Positions 1 to 9,358 of a DNA stretch of 64,000 bases are shown here, in pieces. The stretch is from positions 5,673,501-5,737,500 of the forward strand of contig CP136896.1 of the NCBI GenBank assembly GCA_034359265.1, read 5' to 3'. Under the pieces are notes generated by a model. The model saw only the letters and a program-made list of their open reading frames with translations, did no database searches and was not told the DNA's origin. A program made the position numbers and the translations under genes. Origin of the DNA: Canna indica (lineage: Eukaryota; Streptophyta; Magnoliopsida; Zingiberales; Cannaceae). How positions within the stretch are numbered: position 1 is the first letter of the stretch; every line of letters starts with the position of its first letter.

Positions 1-332
1 ATTCCAATACAACTAATGAAACCATCGCCCACGCGAAAAAAATAACTCGTAATATAATCCAATAAATTCGAAAAATGAATGACAGAAGATATTTATAAAC
101 ATAGCGAGTTAGGCGATCCGAAGGCTAGAGCGATTAGCAACCACTTAACAAAACCCGATCTCTCACGTCATCAGAATCTAAGGATAGCATAAAACCGTCA
201 CAAATTCGCCTAATAATCTACAGATCTAATCGAGGGGAAAAACACCACTGTCATCAAGGAATCGCTTTTGCATCGGTTCGAAAGAACTAAAATCCTAAAG
301 CACTAACTAAAAAATGGGGAAAGGGAGCTCAC
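1..332 (-). other. Intron 1 of the RRM protein gene (partial)
   Basis: This is the start of the first intron of the RRM gene, which runs off the left edge. On the minus strand the coding exon is followed by a GTGAGC donor beginning at 332. I see no second exon in the stretch, so the rest of the gene lies outside the window. No repeats or other genes are recognised here. Confidence 0.7.
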
Positions 333-554
333 GGTTCGGCCATCAATGGTGTGCTTGTCCTGTAGCACGCGGTCGAGGACTGAGGGGTCGGAGAAGACAA
401 CAAATCCGAAGCCCCTGGGTCGGCCGGTGGCCTTGTCCCTCATGACGATGGCGTCGAGGACCTCACCGTAGCTTGCGAAATGGTCCTTGAGCTTGTCCTC
501 GGAGGTCTCCCACGAGATGCCCCCGATGAACAGTTTCCCCTCGTCCGAATCCAT
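333..554 (-). CDS. hnRNP-like RNA-binding protein, first coding exon
   Basis: Exon of 74 codons encoding the start of a nuclear RNA-binding protein of the plant hnRNP A/B-like (RNP1) type. The ATG is at 552-554 and opens MDSDEGKLFIGGISW. RNP2 (LFIGGI) lies at residues 8-13 and RNP1 (RGFGFVVF) at residues 47-54, so almost a whole RRM is present. The exon ends after GRT, where the family usually continues into VEVKRA, and a GTGAGC donor follows. Proteins of this family normally carry two RRMs and a glycine-rich tail; the second RRM must lie left of the window. The reading frame is clean and looks functional. The exact family member cannot be named from one exon. Confidence 0.9.
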
Positions 555-953
555 CTCTCTGCGGAATAATGAATGGGAGGGAAAGAGGAGGAAGAGAGGA
601 GAGGAGAGGCGACGCCGCCGACTTGGGAGAGAGAGGGGAAAGAAAAAGAAGCCCCAGTGCGAGAGAAAAATATAAAGTTGGGTGTTAAAAGGAACGGGTG
701 GGATGGAATATGCTCTTCCAATCCGAGGGTCGAGATGAATCAGTAGGGTAGTGGGAAGTGGGAAGGGTTGCGCTTGGGCAGATTCGGTGGGTATTTTTTT
801 GTACAATTTTATTAATTATAGGTAGGTTTTGAAGTGGGGTTGATTTATTTAACCGTTGGCATTTGTACGCCCACAGAATGCGGCATGGAAAAATCGGCTT
901 GTGCGGACCGGTCGGTACATATACTTATCCGACACGATTTTCTTTTAAAAAAT
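555..953 (-). promoter_or_regulatory. 5' UTR and promoter of the RRM gene
   Basis: Read on the minus strand, about 115 bp upstream of the ATG is strongly pyrimidine-rich (CT/CCTCTC tracts, 570-665), typical of plant 5' leaders. A TATATTTTT-like box lies at about 668-676. The upstream part to 953 holds no gene and abuts the inverted end of a MULE. TATA placement is by eye only. Confidence 0.5.
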
Positions 954-1390
954 GGTTAATTATAAAATATAGGATTAATTACCTAGTGTATCTTCAACAT
1001 TGGGTGTTTTCCTAATTATGATCCAACTTTTTATTTAAATTAATTTTATACTTTAATTTTAATTTTGTTTCAATTTCTATCTCGACGTCAACCATATATT
1101 AGTTTCACCGTTTCAGTGATGACATGCCATTGCTAACTTATATTAGAAATAATAAAAAAATCCCATACTCACATGTTCTTCCTATACGCCCACTGCCCGA
1201 TCTCCGACGAGAAGACCTCTGCCTCGGCGCCCCCGCGCGAGCCACTCGGCGAAGGAGACGACCTTGGACTCCGAGGACTCCCAGGGTCGAATATCAGTAG
1301 TCGGTGACGGTGGAGCTCCGGTGGAATGGGAAGGAGTCGAACACCACGTGGTGAGCGCGACAGGCCCAACAAGCCTGGCTCGCCGGCGTC

Positions 1391-1488
1391 AACCTTCCGA
1401 TAGCAGTCGCAGTACTCCTTCTCGAGCTCGTAGAACATGTTGACCACCACGCCATGGAAGCCAACGCCTCCTTCATCAAGTCCCACAC
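1391..1488 (-). pseudogene. UDP-glycosyltransferase fragment (middle region), captured
   Basis: On the minus strand one frame reads WDLMKEALAS (about 1485-1456) and a second frame continues GVVVNMFYELEKEYCDCYRKV (about 1453-1391). Together they match the segment of plant UGT73-type glycosyltransferases just before the plant secondary product glycosyltransferase box, with one frameshift between them. There is no start, no UDP-binding box and no continuation, so it is a captured fragment inside the Pack-MULE rather than a gene. Family assignment rests on recognising VVNxFYELE and the following Y(R)KV. Confidence 0.75.
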
Positions 1489-1571
1489 GCCGGGTCATGA
1501 TTTTTCTTGAGCGGGAAGTTCGGCAGCTCCATCAAACAACCATTGCAGCTCTCCTGCTTTGTCGACCCCAA

Positions 1572-1709
1572 ACGAGTAGCAAGCAATTCGTCAATGAGAC
1601 TGTCAAGATAGCGCTGTGAAGACCCGCCCTCCTCCACTGCTACCCTCGCCGCTGCCAACATCTCCCTCGCTTTCTTCCTCGTCGTCTCTCCCTGATCGCC
1701 TCCCGCTGC
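1572..1709 (-). pseudogene. UDP-glycosyltransferase C-terminal fragment, captured
   Basis: Minus-strand reading contains KAREMLAAARVAVEEGGSS followed by QRYLDSLIDELLA, which resembles the C-terminal helix of plant UGTs (A-x-AVEEGGSS-x-x-x-LxxLIxEL). It lies upstream, in minus-strand sense, of the middle-region fragment at 1391-1488, so the two UGT pieces are in the wrong order for a single collinear gene. Either two captures or an internal rearrangement occurred. Not a functional gene. Confidence 0.6.
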
Positions 1710-1774
1710 CATGAACTGGGACACGAGGAATGCCAAGCTCCACTGCAATTAATTTCGGTGGTCACCAATAGGGG

Positions 1775-2318
1775 ATGTTGGTGACGACGGCATCGGGGGC
1801 GGTGGTTGCGGAGGATTTCTTTATGAGCGACCTCCTCTTCTATGGGGTTTTAGGTATTCTTAGCTTCTCTGTTCAGGAAGCTGTTGACATCCTCTTTTAT
1901 GTTGGCTTGCTTGCTTTTGATCCATTGTTCCTCCAAGTGACAAGAGAGAACACACGGGAGCAGTGCATCTCCACATCTTCTAAATTAGCCACAATTAGCT
2001 GCTTTAGAAATTGGACTAGATGGGAGAGCAGATCTAAAAGTCTTCGTCCATTATCGCAGCAAGCAAAAGATCAACAGCAAAAGTAGCAACTCTTGTTGAC
2101 TCACAAGACCAAGGAATTCAAGCAAGCAATGAATGGAGAGAGAAACTCACCAGCCATCATAAGAATCGACAACTCAACAAGGAGAGAGATAGAGAGGGAA
2201 ATCAAGAGGCAATCGGGATATGGAGGAGTGTCTGAGATCTAGCAATTCATGGTGGACAGCTGCGACTCCTCGCTCTTCTCCATCTCCTCGGTGAATGAAT
2301 GGAGGTGGAGGTGGTGCA
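1775..2318. other. Internal Pack-MULE sequence of unknown origin
   Basis: The stretch between the UGT and kinase fragments. A 103-codon open frame starts at 1775 on the plus strand but has no domain I recognise. The surrounding sequence is purine-rich (gagagaga tracts at 2140-2220). I see no supported gene here. Confidence 0.4.
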
Positions 2319-2534
2319 CCCGATTAGGTTGACGAGGCTAGGGCTATCGGTGCCGATCTCGATCTTGTTCTCAACCTCATCCCTAGCAATGGCCGTAGGC
2401 GGGGGCGAGGACGAGGCGAGGTGGTAGAGCCGACGAGAGGGGCGCTTGACCGCAACAAGGCGGCCGCCATGGAGGACGGCCTTGTAGAGGACGTCGTGGG
2501 TGCTGCGCCCGAGGAGGACATCCTCTGAGAAGTT
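2319..2534 (-). pseudogene. Ser/Thr protein kinase N-lobe fragment, captured
   Basis: An uninterrupted minus-strand frame of 72 codons reads FSEDVLLGRSTHDVLYKAVL, then GGRLVAVKRPS, then DEVENKIEI and LVNLIG. This is the N-lobe of a plant kinase of the CCR/At3g51990-like group: a degenerate glycine loop, the VAVK lysine and the E-rich helix C region. A frameshift just upstream (about 2535-2545) separates it from AVAAVATGDA, which would be the preceding family sequence. The catalytic loop and activation segment are absent. Captured gene piece in the Pack-MULE. Confidence 0.7.
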
Positions 2535-4445
2535 TTCGCATCGCCGGTGGCTACCGCTGCCACTGCCTCACGCTCATCACCTTCGCCATGTGCTACTGCT
2601 GCCGCCGCAGCAGTAGCGCCGACGACGAGCTTTCGAGATTCGCATGCACCTCTGACGATGATCTTCGAGAATGCAGCCTCAACTCCTTCTCGTTCCACCG
2701 GAGCTCCACCGTCACCGACTACTGGTGTTCGACTTCTGCGAGTCCTCGGAGTCCAAGGTCGTCTCCTTCGCCGATTGACTCGCGCGGGGGTGCCGAGGTG
2801 GAGGTCTTCTCGTCGGAGATCGATCTGGCAGTGGGCGTAGAGGAAGAACATGTGAGTATTTACAAATATATATATATATATGACATGGCTGTATGGGAAT
2901 TTTTTTGTTATTTCTAATATAAGTCAGCAATGCCATGTCATCGCTGAAATGGTGAAACTAACCTATGGTTTTCGTCGGGATAGAAATTGAAACAAAATTA
3001 AAGTTGAAGTATATAATTGATTCAAATAAAAAGTTGGGTCATAATTGAGAAAACACCCAAAGTTGGGGATATACTATGTAATTAATCCTAAAATATATTT
3101 CGACTTTTAACGTGTTTTCCTAATCTATTTCCATTTTTCAATTTTCTCAATTCAGTACATCATTTTTCAATTTATTACAAATCTATCCCATCGTCTACCC
3201 AGCGTCAAATTTATTGTCTGGATGGTGATGTGGCGCTGCTGACGTGGCTAATAATCTCGGTCAGCATTCAAATGCGATTTTTTAACTTTTTTTTTCTGGC
3301 CCCACCAAACCCAGTCAGCAATAGGGTTAATTACAAAATATATCACAACTTTTGACGTGTTTTCCTAATCTATTCACACTTTCCAATTTTTTCAATTTAG
3401 TACATCACTTTTCGATTTGTTACAAATATATCTCACTGTTTACCCAGTGTTAACTTCGTCGTCTGAATGCTGACGTGACTAATAATCCCAGTTAGTATTC
3501 AGACGTGAACTTTAACATTTTTTTTTTCGGCCCCACCAAATCACGACAAGTTAACTAAAAAAATCGACCTTTAAAATCGCTTGCTTGTCTCTTCCCTGAA
3601 CTTGTGCATGCTCGCCGCCCGCCTTTCTCTCAATCCCCGATGTTGTCTGCATCACTTCGTGCTCCATGTCTTCATCCCCGTCAACTATGGTATGTCTCTA
3701 TTAAGTTTCACCTGCTCGCTCGTCTTCCCCCCTTATGTCCGGTATGGTTAGTATAAAGCTTAGAAATTTCTCATCAGTGATGATACTGTTAAATGTAGGA
3801 TTTCATATGATACTGTAAAATTTTCCAGCAGTGATGATGTTGTTAAATATGATTTGTCGTTGTAGGCTTTGTTTTGATAAAAAAAAAATCAACAAAAGAG
3901 AGGGATTTCTTCTCTCTGTTGAAATTAAAATTGCAAAGTTGACGCTAGGTAGACTGTGTGATAGATTTGTAACAAATCGAAAAGTGATGTACTGAATTGG
4001 GAAAATTGGAAAATGAGGATAGATTAGGAAAACACGTCAAAAGTCGGGATATATTTTACAACTAATCTTGTTGCTGACTGGGTTTGGTGGGACCGAAAAA
4101 AAATAAGTTAAAAAATTCGCGTCCGAATGCTGACTGGGAGTATTAGCCACGTCAGCAGTGCCACATCAGCATTCAAACAGTAAAATTGACGTTAGGTAAA
4201 TGATGAGATAGATTTGAAATAAATCGAAAAGTGGTGTATTGAGTTGGAAAAAATAGAAAGTGGGGATAAATGAGAGAAATGCGTCAAAAGTCAGGATATA
4301 TTTTATAATTAACCCTTTAAAAAATCAGCAATTTACTCGAAACAAAATAAGAAATTTCTTTATTCCCAAAAATCAAAATACGAAACTTGTTATTCTCAAA
4401 ACAAGAATAAAATTTAAAATATACTCACAATACCCTTCTATAAAT

Positions 4446-5661
4446 TGAATGGGGCCTACATTAGAGCAGAGTGAATAATATGTTCGCTAAAAATTTAACC
4501 TAACTCGATTTTAAATATTTCCTTAGCTACTTAAGTTTAATCTCAATTCAACTAAATAAATGCAGAAGCAACAATAAAGCAAGTAATCAAACGCAAGAGG
4601 CAATGCAAACACAAATATTTATAGTGGTTCGACAATCCCGCTTACTCTACTACCTAAGTACCTCGCATAGAATTTTTAACTCTAATTTACTAGTTTGAAG
4701 TATATCTTATAAGAGGATTTACAAGCTAATGCATCGACCCTCACACCCAAGAGTTACTCTCACACACCGACAGTTCATCTAACACTTCTTCTCCCAAGGA
4801 CTATACAACTAACCCTAACAAACTATGTTTACACCGGTGGACTTATGCCTCTACAGCAAAGCTACCACCAAACTCAAGACCTACAATACTAGATCAATCA
4901 CAAGCTCAAGTAATAATGAAATAAACACCAAAAATACAAGTAAAATGAGCTACAAATACAACAACATATATATACTTAGCTCTACCAGTGATCCCATAGT
5001 CCTCTTGATAACTTAGGATGATGAAACAATGAAGATCATAGGCTTAAATCAAGGTTTCAACTAAAATTAGGGTTTGCTCAAAGAATTGCTCAAGAAAACT
5101 TAGCAAATGTGAAGGAATATCCCAATGAAGTATTTTGTGGTTGGGAATGCAAGTTTGGGGTCTATTTATCACGATCTCAAAGGCATGGGCTCAAAAAGAG
5201 TCGTTCAACGTATCTAAATAGATTTGTTGGCAATTTTGGTTGACTGATAGTTGACCCTAGGTCGACTGAAATTCGGTCGAGGGTCAGTCGAACAGGTTGT
5301 GGAAATTTTCCACAATCATTTCGGTCATCCTCGTGTGACCGTCGATCGGCTGAGGATCGGTTGAGGTTCGACGGATAACTAACATTTTGGCTGATTTGTG
5401 CAGGTTGTTGATTTTTCGAGTTTTTGAGTTTCTTTGTAGCATAATGAGGATTTTACAAGTATTCTAGACTCCTTGAACCTAAACTCTATCTTCCATCGAA
5501 ATCCCGAGCGTCGACGAGCATCCTTATGATTTCTTCGATTTCTCCTATTTTTCGTCCAATGAACATGGAACCTGAAAATATTTCTCGCTCAAACATTAGT
5601 TCTATGTTTGTTATCATCAAAACCGAGATTAAGACCAAAGCTGAAAACATTATGCCAACGA
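4446..5661 (-). repeat. Solo LTR of a Ty1/copia (Sirevirus-like) element, antisense
   Basis: About 1.2 kb running from GGGGCCTACATTAGAG to TTATCATCAAAACCGAG and a CCAAC end. It matches in order the reverse complement of the LTR type at 15943-17240 and the broken LTR at 48048-57229: a phrase resembling 'tagtggttcgacaatcc', a segment rich in GGTCGACTG/CGGTCGA (about 5250-5380), then 'ttatcatcaaaacc(g/a)ag'. No internal retroelement sequence adjoins it, so it is a solo LTR. No convincing 5-bp duplication remains. A 62-codon ORF inside it is taken as chance. Confidence 0.65.
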
Positions 5662-5808
5662 CTCCCACTCTCATAATTGGGTTGACGTGTACCATATTAA
5701 TCCCATTAACCCCTGTTGTAACGGGGTTAACACCTCTCATCCAACACTTACTCAATTTCACGTCTCACTCGTTAAATCATTTAAACAGTTCCACTAAAAC
5801 CAAGGGAC

Positions 5809-7470
5809 GTGATTGATTTCCAAGAGACATTTGCAAACTTTATGGAGATGGAAGAATTTCGTGAGTCCAGAAAAGCCGACAAGCATATCGCCTGGAGCAT
5901 CGCCGATAACAGAAAAGTCAAAAGGCCTACCAATGAAGGAGGGGGCAGAGATCGCCACGACCGAGGTCACGGCATGAGAGGGAGATCACCCTCTGGACCC
6001 GCTCCTAAGTTCGATTAGTACACTCCTCACAACATCAGGCGAGAGACCATCCTCCATGACGTCTACCACCTATAGCTGCTCAGACCCCCTAATAGCCCTG
6101 AAAGATTAAAGTCTTTATTCAAAGGCGACAAAAGCAAGAGGTGCACATTCCACCAAACATACGGACACACCACTGATGAATGTGTGGTGCTCCGTGATCA
6201 GATCGAGCCTGATCAGAGAAGGTTGCCTCGACCACTACATCCAGCACGGCCGGAGTCACGACCGAAGCCGGAGGAACCACCGTCGTCAGCACCGAAGTCC
6301 CAGTAAGACATTGCCACTAGTGACACAGACAACCGTGATGACTTTGGGACCGAACAGTCTCACCCCAACATCTAGGGAGTCATCGACTACATTACATGCA
6401 GATTTGCTAGAGAAGGCAACGCTGGAACACAACCATTCTAGGCCATAATGACTGTCGGCGATGCAACTCGTCCACAAAGACTACGTACGCCCACATCGGT
6501 AATATCTTTCTATGATACTGACTTCCGAGGAATTAATAAAAATTTACATGACCTCATCGTTATTTCTATAATCGTTGGTGATTTGCTCATCACGAAAGTC
6601 TTGGTAGATCAAGGAAGTTCAGCTGGCGTCATCTTCTACCCAACACTAAAAAATATAAGCATTATAGGAGATTCACTACACCCATACCATGGAGAACTCA
6701 TCAGCTTCTCAGGAGATCGAGTGGACGTCATGGGCTACTTATATCTGGCAACGACGTTCGGTTCCCCACCATAAACAAAGATGATAAATGTTCACTGTTT
6801 AAGCCCTTACCACATGATTTTTGGCCGACCTTCCTTAAACAACTTGGGAGTCATCGTATCGACTCCCCACCTCGCCATCAAGTTCCCTATCTCAGAGATA
6901 GAGGAATGAGTGATACACGCAGACCAAAAGGAAGTCTATGGTGCTACAACGAATGTTTGAAGCTCATATCATTGGACACTACGTCCTCATCAGCAGTCGC
7001 AATTCTTCATGCAGAACACCAGCCCCGAATCTTAGATCTAGATCCCAGTAGAGAAGTCCTAGAGCGGCCCCAACCCGCTGATGATCTAGAACCTGTACAA
7101 ATCGGGGCATCCCCTAAACAGGTAACTTACGTAGGAGCACACCTCCCTGACGAGCTCAAAGCTCAACTCAGCACTTCACTCAGAGACAACATCGACCTAT
7201 TCGCATGGATGCCAGCCAACATGTCGGAGATAGACCCCTAAGTCATCTACCACAAACTAGCCATTGACCCCCCGGGTCAAGCTCGTGGCCTAGAAGAAAA
7301 GAAAGCTCAGAACCAAGCGACAACGAGCATCCCTCGAAGAGACCAAAAATTTACTAATTAAAGCAAAATTCATTAGAGAGATCTGATTTACCACATGGCT
7401 CACAAATGTCATGATGGTCAAGAAGCACCCCCCCTGGAGTTGCACCTGACCAGGAGAGACACCAAGTCAG
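5809..7470 (+). pseudogene. Ty3/gypsy gag-protease-RT remnant (Tat/Retand-like)
   Basis: Broken plus-strand coding sequence of a gypsy retroelement. In order: gag end rich in R/D/H (5809-6018); a Gag zinc-like segment C-x-FH-x4-GH-x4-C (about 6138-6185); a retropepsin-like block VDQGSSAGVIFYPTL (about 6604-6650), in which the usual D-T/S-G is D-Q-G; PYHMIFGRPSLN; and a linker leading to the start of the RT region (AWMPANMSEIDP, about 7200-7240, then LTNVMMVKK). At least five in-frame stops interrupt it, and it ends before the RT catalytic centre. No LTRs recognised. Genomic fossil. Confidence 0.75.
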
Positions 7471-7957
7471 ACTTGACAACTCCGATCCTCAGGCAAGAAC
7501 ATAATATATTTTTAAAAAATAGTGCATTGTACATTATCATTTGATATATGAGTCGCTTAGAATATTATATATGATTTTGCAAAATCTAAAGAGGTGAGTA
7601 CTTTTATTAAAGGCAGCGGTGAAAGTAGTCATCTAACCACTCCTAATGTTTTTTGTAATTCCTATAACACATGGTCAAAAAAGCATAATCAAGAACCGAA
7701 AAAGAAATAAAAGATATTACCTTTACCATTAAAAGAGACATATAAAAAAATTGTCTCTAGTTAAAAAAAGTTAATGAAAAAGAAGAGTACTCCCATTTTA
7801 AGAAAAGAACGGTAGGAGATGATGAAGGCAACAAACATAACGAAGATAGTGGAAACGAAAACGTGGAGATGATGGTGGTGGCAAATATGTGGCGTGATCT
7901 TCGAACAACATTGTTCCCCTGAATTTTAAGCTCTCTTCATTTTGCATATAAGTATAA
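7471..7957. other. AT-rich spacer, nothing recognised
   Basis: Sequence between the gypsy remnant and the left end of the MULE. It has poly-A-rich and purine-rich stretches (7700-7870) but no ORF with family similarity and no clear repeat. The last nine bases (7949-7957, TAAGTATAA) are the left target-site duplication of the adjacent MULE. Confidence 0.5.
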
Positions 7958-8204
7958 GGAAAAATGTCTAAAATGATTCCTAAATTTTTTCAGAACTTTC
8001 ACATTGGTCTCAGAACTTTTTTTCGGCTCAATTGGGTCCCTAAAGATTTGTAAAAGTCACTTTGGTACCTGGCCATGATCCTACCGTTTAAAAAAATCTT
8101 ACGTGGCTAATATTGTGACGACGTGACATCTAGTTTAGTTGACTTTGCTTACATGTATTTATAAGTGCCTACGTGTCATCGACGACTTATACATGAAGAT
8201 GGCT

Positions 8205-8210
8205 TATAAA
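8205..8210 (+). promoter_or_regulatory. TATA box of the GRF passenger gene
   Basis: TATAAA in GGCTTATAAATG, 46 bp upstream of the ATG at 8256. A telo-box-like AAACCCTAAA follows at 8216-8225. The spacing would put transcription start near 8236 and give a leader of about 20 bp. Confidence 0.5.
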
Positions 8211-8255
8211 TGAAGAAACCCTAAATCACCAACGCAGCTAGGTTTCTCTGCAACA

Positions 8256-8629
8256 ATGGCGATCGTCCCCGATGCAACTAGCAACAACGCCCAACGAAGC
8301 ACTTGTGTGATGCGTAATGCAGCTCGACACCAACAATATTGTGATTGTGGAGGCCAAATTGTGACCTACACATCAATGAAGGGTCTTAATAAGGGTCGAC
8401 GGTTCTATAGTTGTCCTAATTTCTGGGTAAATATCTCCTTCCTAGGAATTGTGGTGTTGTAAATTTGGAGCTTGAAACTAATCCGTGTGTCGCATTGGCT
8501 CAAAACCATTTCCAGGAGCTTCAAAGGGCGATATCTGCCACGAGGCTTTACAAACTGATAATGATGATTTCGTGGGGAGTGATAGCTTTTTTAATGCTTA
8601 TTGTAGTGATAATTGTAGCTAGGAATTGA
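8256..8629 (+). pseudogene. GRF zinc-finger, single-pass membrane protein carried by the MULE
   Basis: The ATG at 8256 opens a 57-codon segment with CDCG (residues 29-32) and GRRFYSCPNFW (47-57), the N-terminal half of a GRF-type zinc finger. In the same frame the ORF stops at 8460. Shifting frame near 8425 restores RNCGVVNLELE (fourth zinc ligand), then FQELQRAISATRLYKL and a hydrophobic helix (IMMISWGVIAFLMLIVVIIVA), ending at TGA 8627-8629. This fits the plant family of small GRF proteins with a C-terminal membrane helix, about 124 residues. A 19-bp 'intron' with GT..AG ends would be too short, so a frameshift is the better reading. The true function of these proteins is unknown; zinc and nucleic-acid binding is inferred from the GRF family. 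Confidence 0.65.
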
Positions 8630-8879
8630 AGTGGTGTTGGTTGTGTGAGTTTAGGTTAATGGTATGAACAATGATTATTGTAATGAATTTACTCTTTTGA
8701 ACTATTTGTAAACTCTTTTACTGCAATAAAGTTACCATTTTTGAACTATTTTATTGTAGATTATCTGAACTTTAGTGCAATGAAGTATGATTCCGCAACT
8801 TGTCTGTTTGAGGGACCAAAGTGAATGTCCTCAGATAGTTGAGAGACCAAAGTGACAATCATCAGACAGAAAGCAATAG

Positions 8880-9120
8880 AACACTGCCAAGTACAATAAC
8901 AAGTAACATAACACTGTCAAGTTTATGAAACAAGTAAATAACACTGTTAAGTTCATAAAATAAGTAACACATGCACTATTAGCTAAACAAAATAGAAAAT
9001 AAGTAAATATAACACTGTCAAGTAACATAACACTGTCAACTAAGCACTGTCAACTAAATATAACACTGTCAACTAAACATAACACTGTCAACTAAACATA
9101 ACGTTGTCAAGTAACATGCA
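8880..9120. repeat. Degenerate minisatellite inside the MULE
   Basis: Repeated TAACACTGTCAACTAAACA-like units of about 19 bp. They are cleanest at 9020-9105 and more diverged to the left (AACACTGTCAAGT, AACACTGTTAAGT). Located between the passenger gene and the 3' end of the transposase. No ORF is supported. Confidence 0.7.
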
Positions 9121-9358
9121 CTACCAACTAAATAAAATAGAAAGCAACATAAAAAATGGTCCACCACTTCATTAGGACTGTACAAAATAGAATCTATCCA
9201 TCATAAAATATTAAAAATATCACTTAAAGTATTCATTACAGCAGGACCACATGAGTTTGTCACATAAACATCACTTAAAGTTTGTCACTTCTTTTTTTGG
9301 GGACTGTACTTATGAAATAGAATCTTGACCATAGCTACGCAACCCTTCTTCCTGGGTG

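Larger units (their letters stand above)
972..3088. mobile_element. Pack-MULE carrying host gene fragments
   Basis: 2,117 bp element with inverted ends of roughly 370-400 bp (972-1342 against 2690-3088) that start GGATTAATTAC. It is flanked by an exact 9-bp duplication, TAAAATATA, at 963-971 and 3089-3097, the hallmark of Mutator-like transposition. It lies inside the left end of the outer MULE. The interior is GC-rich, unlike the flanks, and carries fragments of a UDP-glycosyltransferase and of a receptor-like-type kinase. The inverted ends themselves also include GC-rich, coding-looking sequence (about 1190-1340 and 2690-2850) that I cannot assign. No transposase is present. Confidence 0.9.
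954..4315. mobile_element. Non-autonomous MULE with long, internally duplicated inverted ends
   Basis: The outer ends begin GGTTAATTATAAAATATA (954) and, inverted, GGGTTAATTATAAAATATA (ending 4315). Flanks are TTTAAAAAAT (944-953) and TTTAAAAAAAT (4316-4326), a near-perfect target-site duplication. Each inverted end contains two related units: unit A (954-971 continued at 3098-3323; inverted at about 4070-4315) and unit B (3324-3540; inverted at about 3930-4069). Both start with a GGTTAATTA-type motif and carry a CGTGTTTTCCTAATCTAT block. The middle (3540-3930) has no ORF. A Pack-MULE sits in the left unit A, separating 954-971 from 3098. Non-autonomous, no transposase; the MULE class is inferred from long TIRs and the 9-10 bp duplication. 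Confidence 0.75.

Noticed and set aside
2324..2851. 175-codon minus-strand ORF as a gene
   Set aside because: It runs through an inverted repeat and reads the kinase fragment in the wrong frame for most of its length.
3324..4069. Separate nested MULE inside the outer MULE
   Set aside because: The flanks are inverted copies of each other (part of the outer inverted ends), not a direct target-site duplication; better explained as a second TIR unit.
8427..8445. 19-bp intron (GT...AG) in the GRF gene
   Set aside because: Far too short for a plant intron and does not restore the reading frame; a frameshift explains it better.
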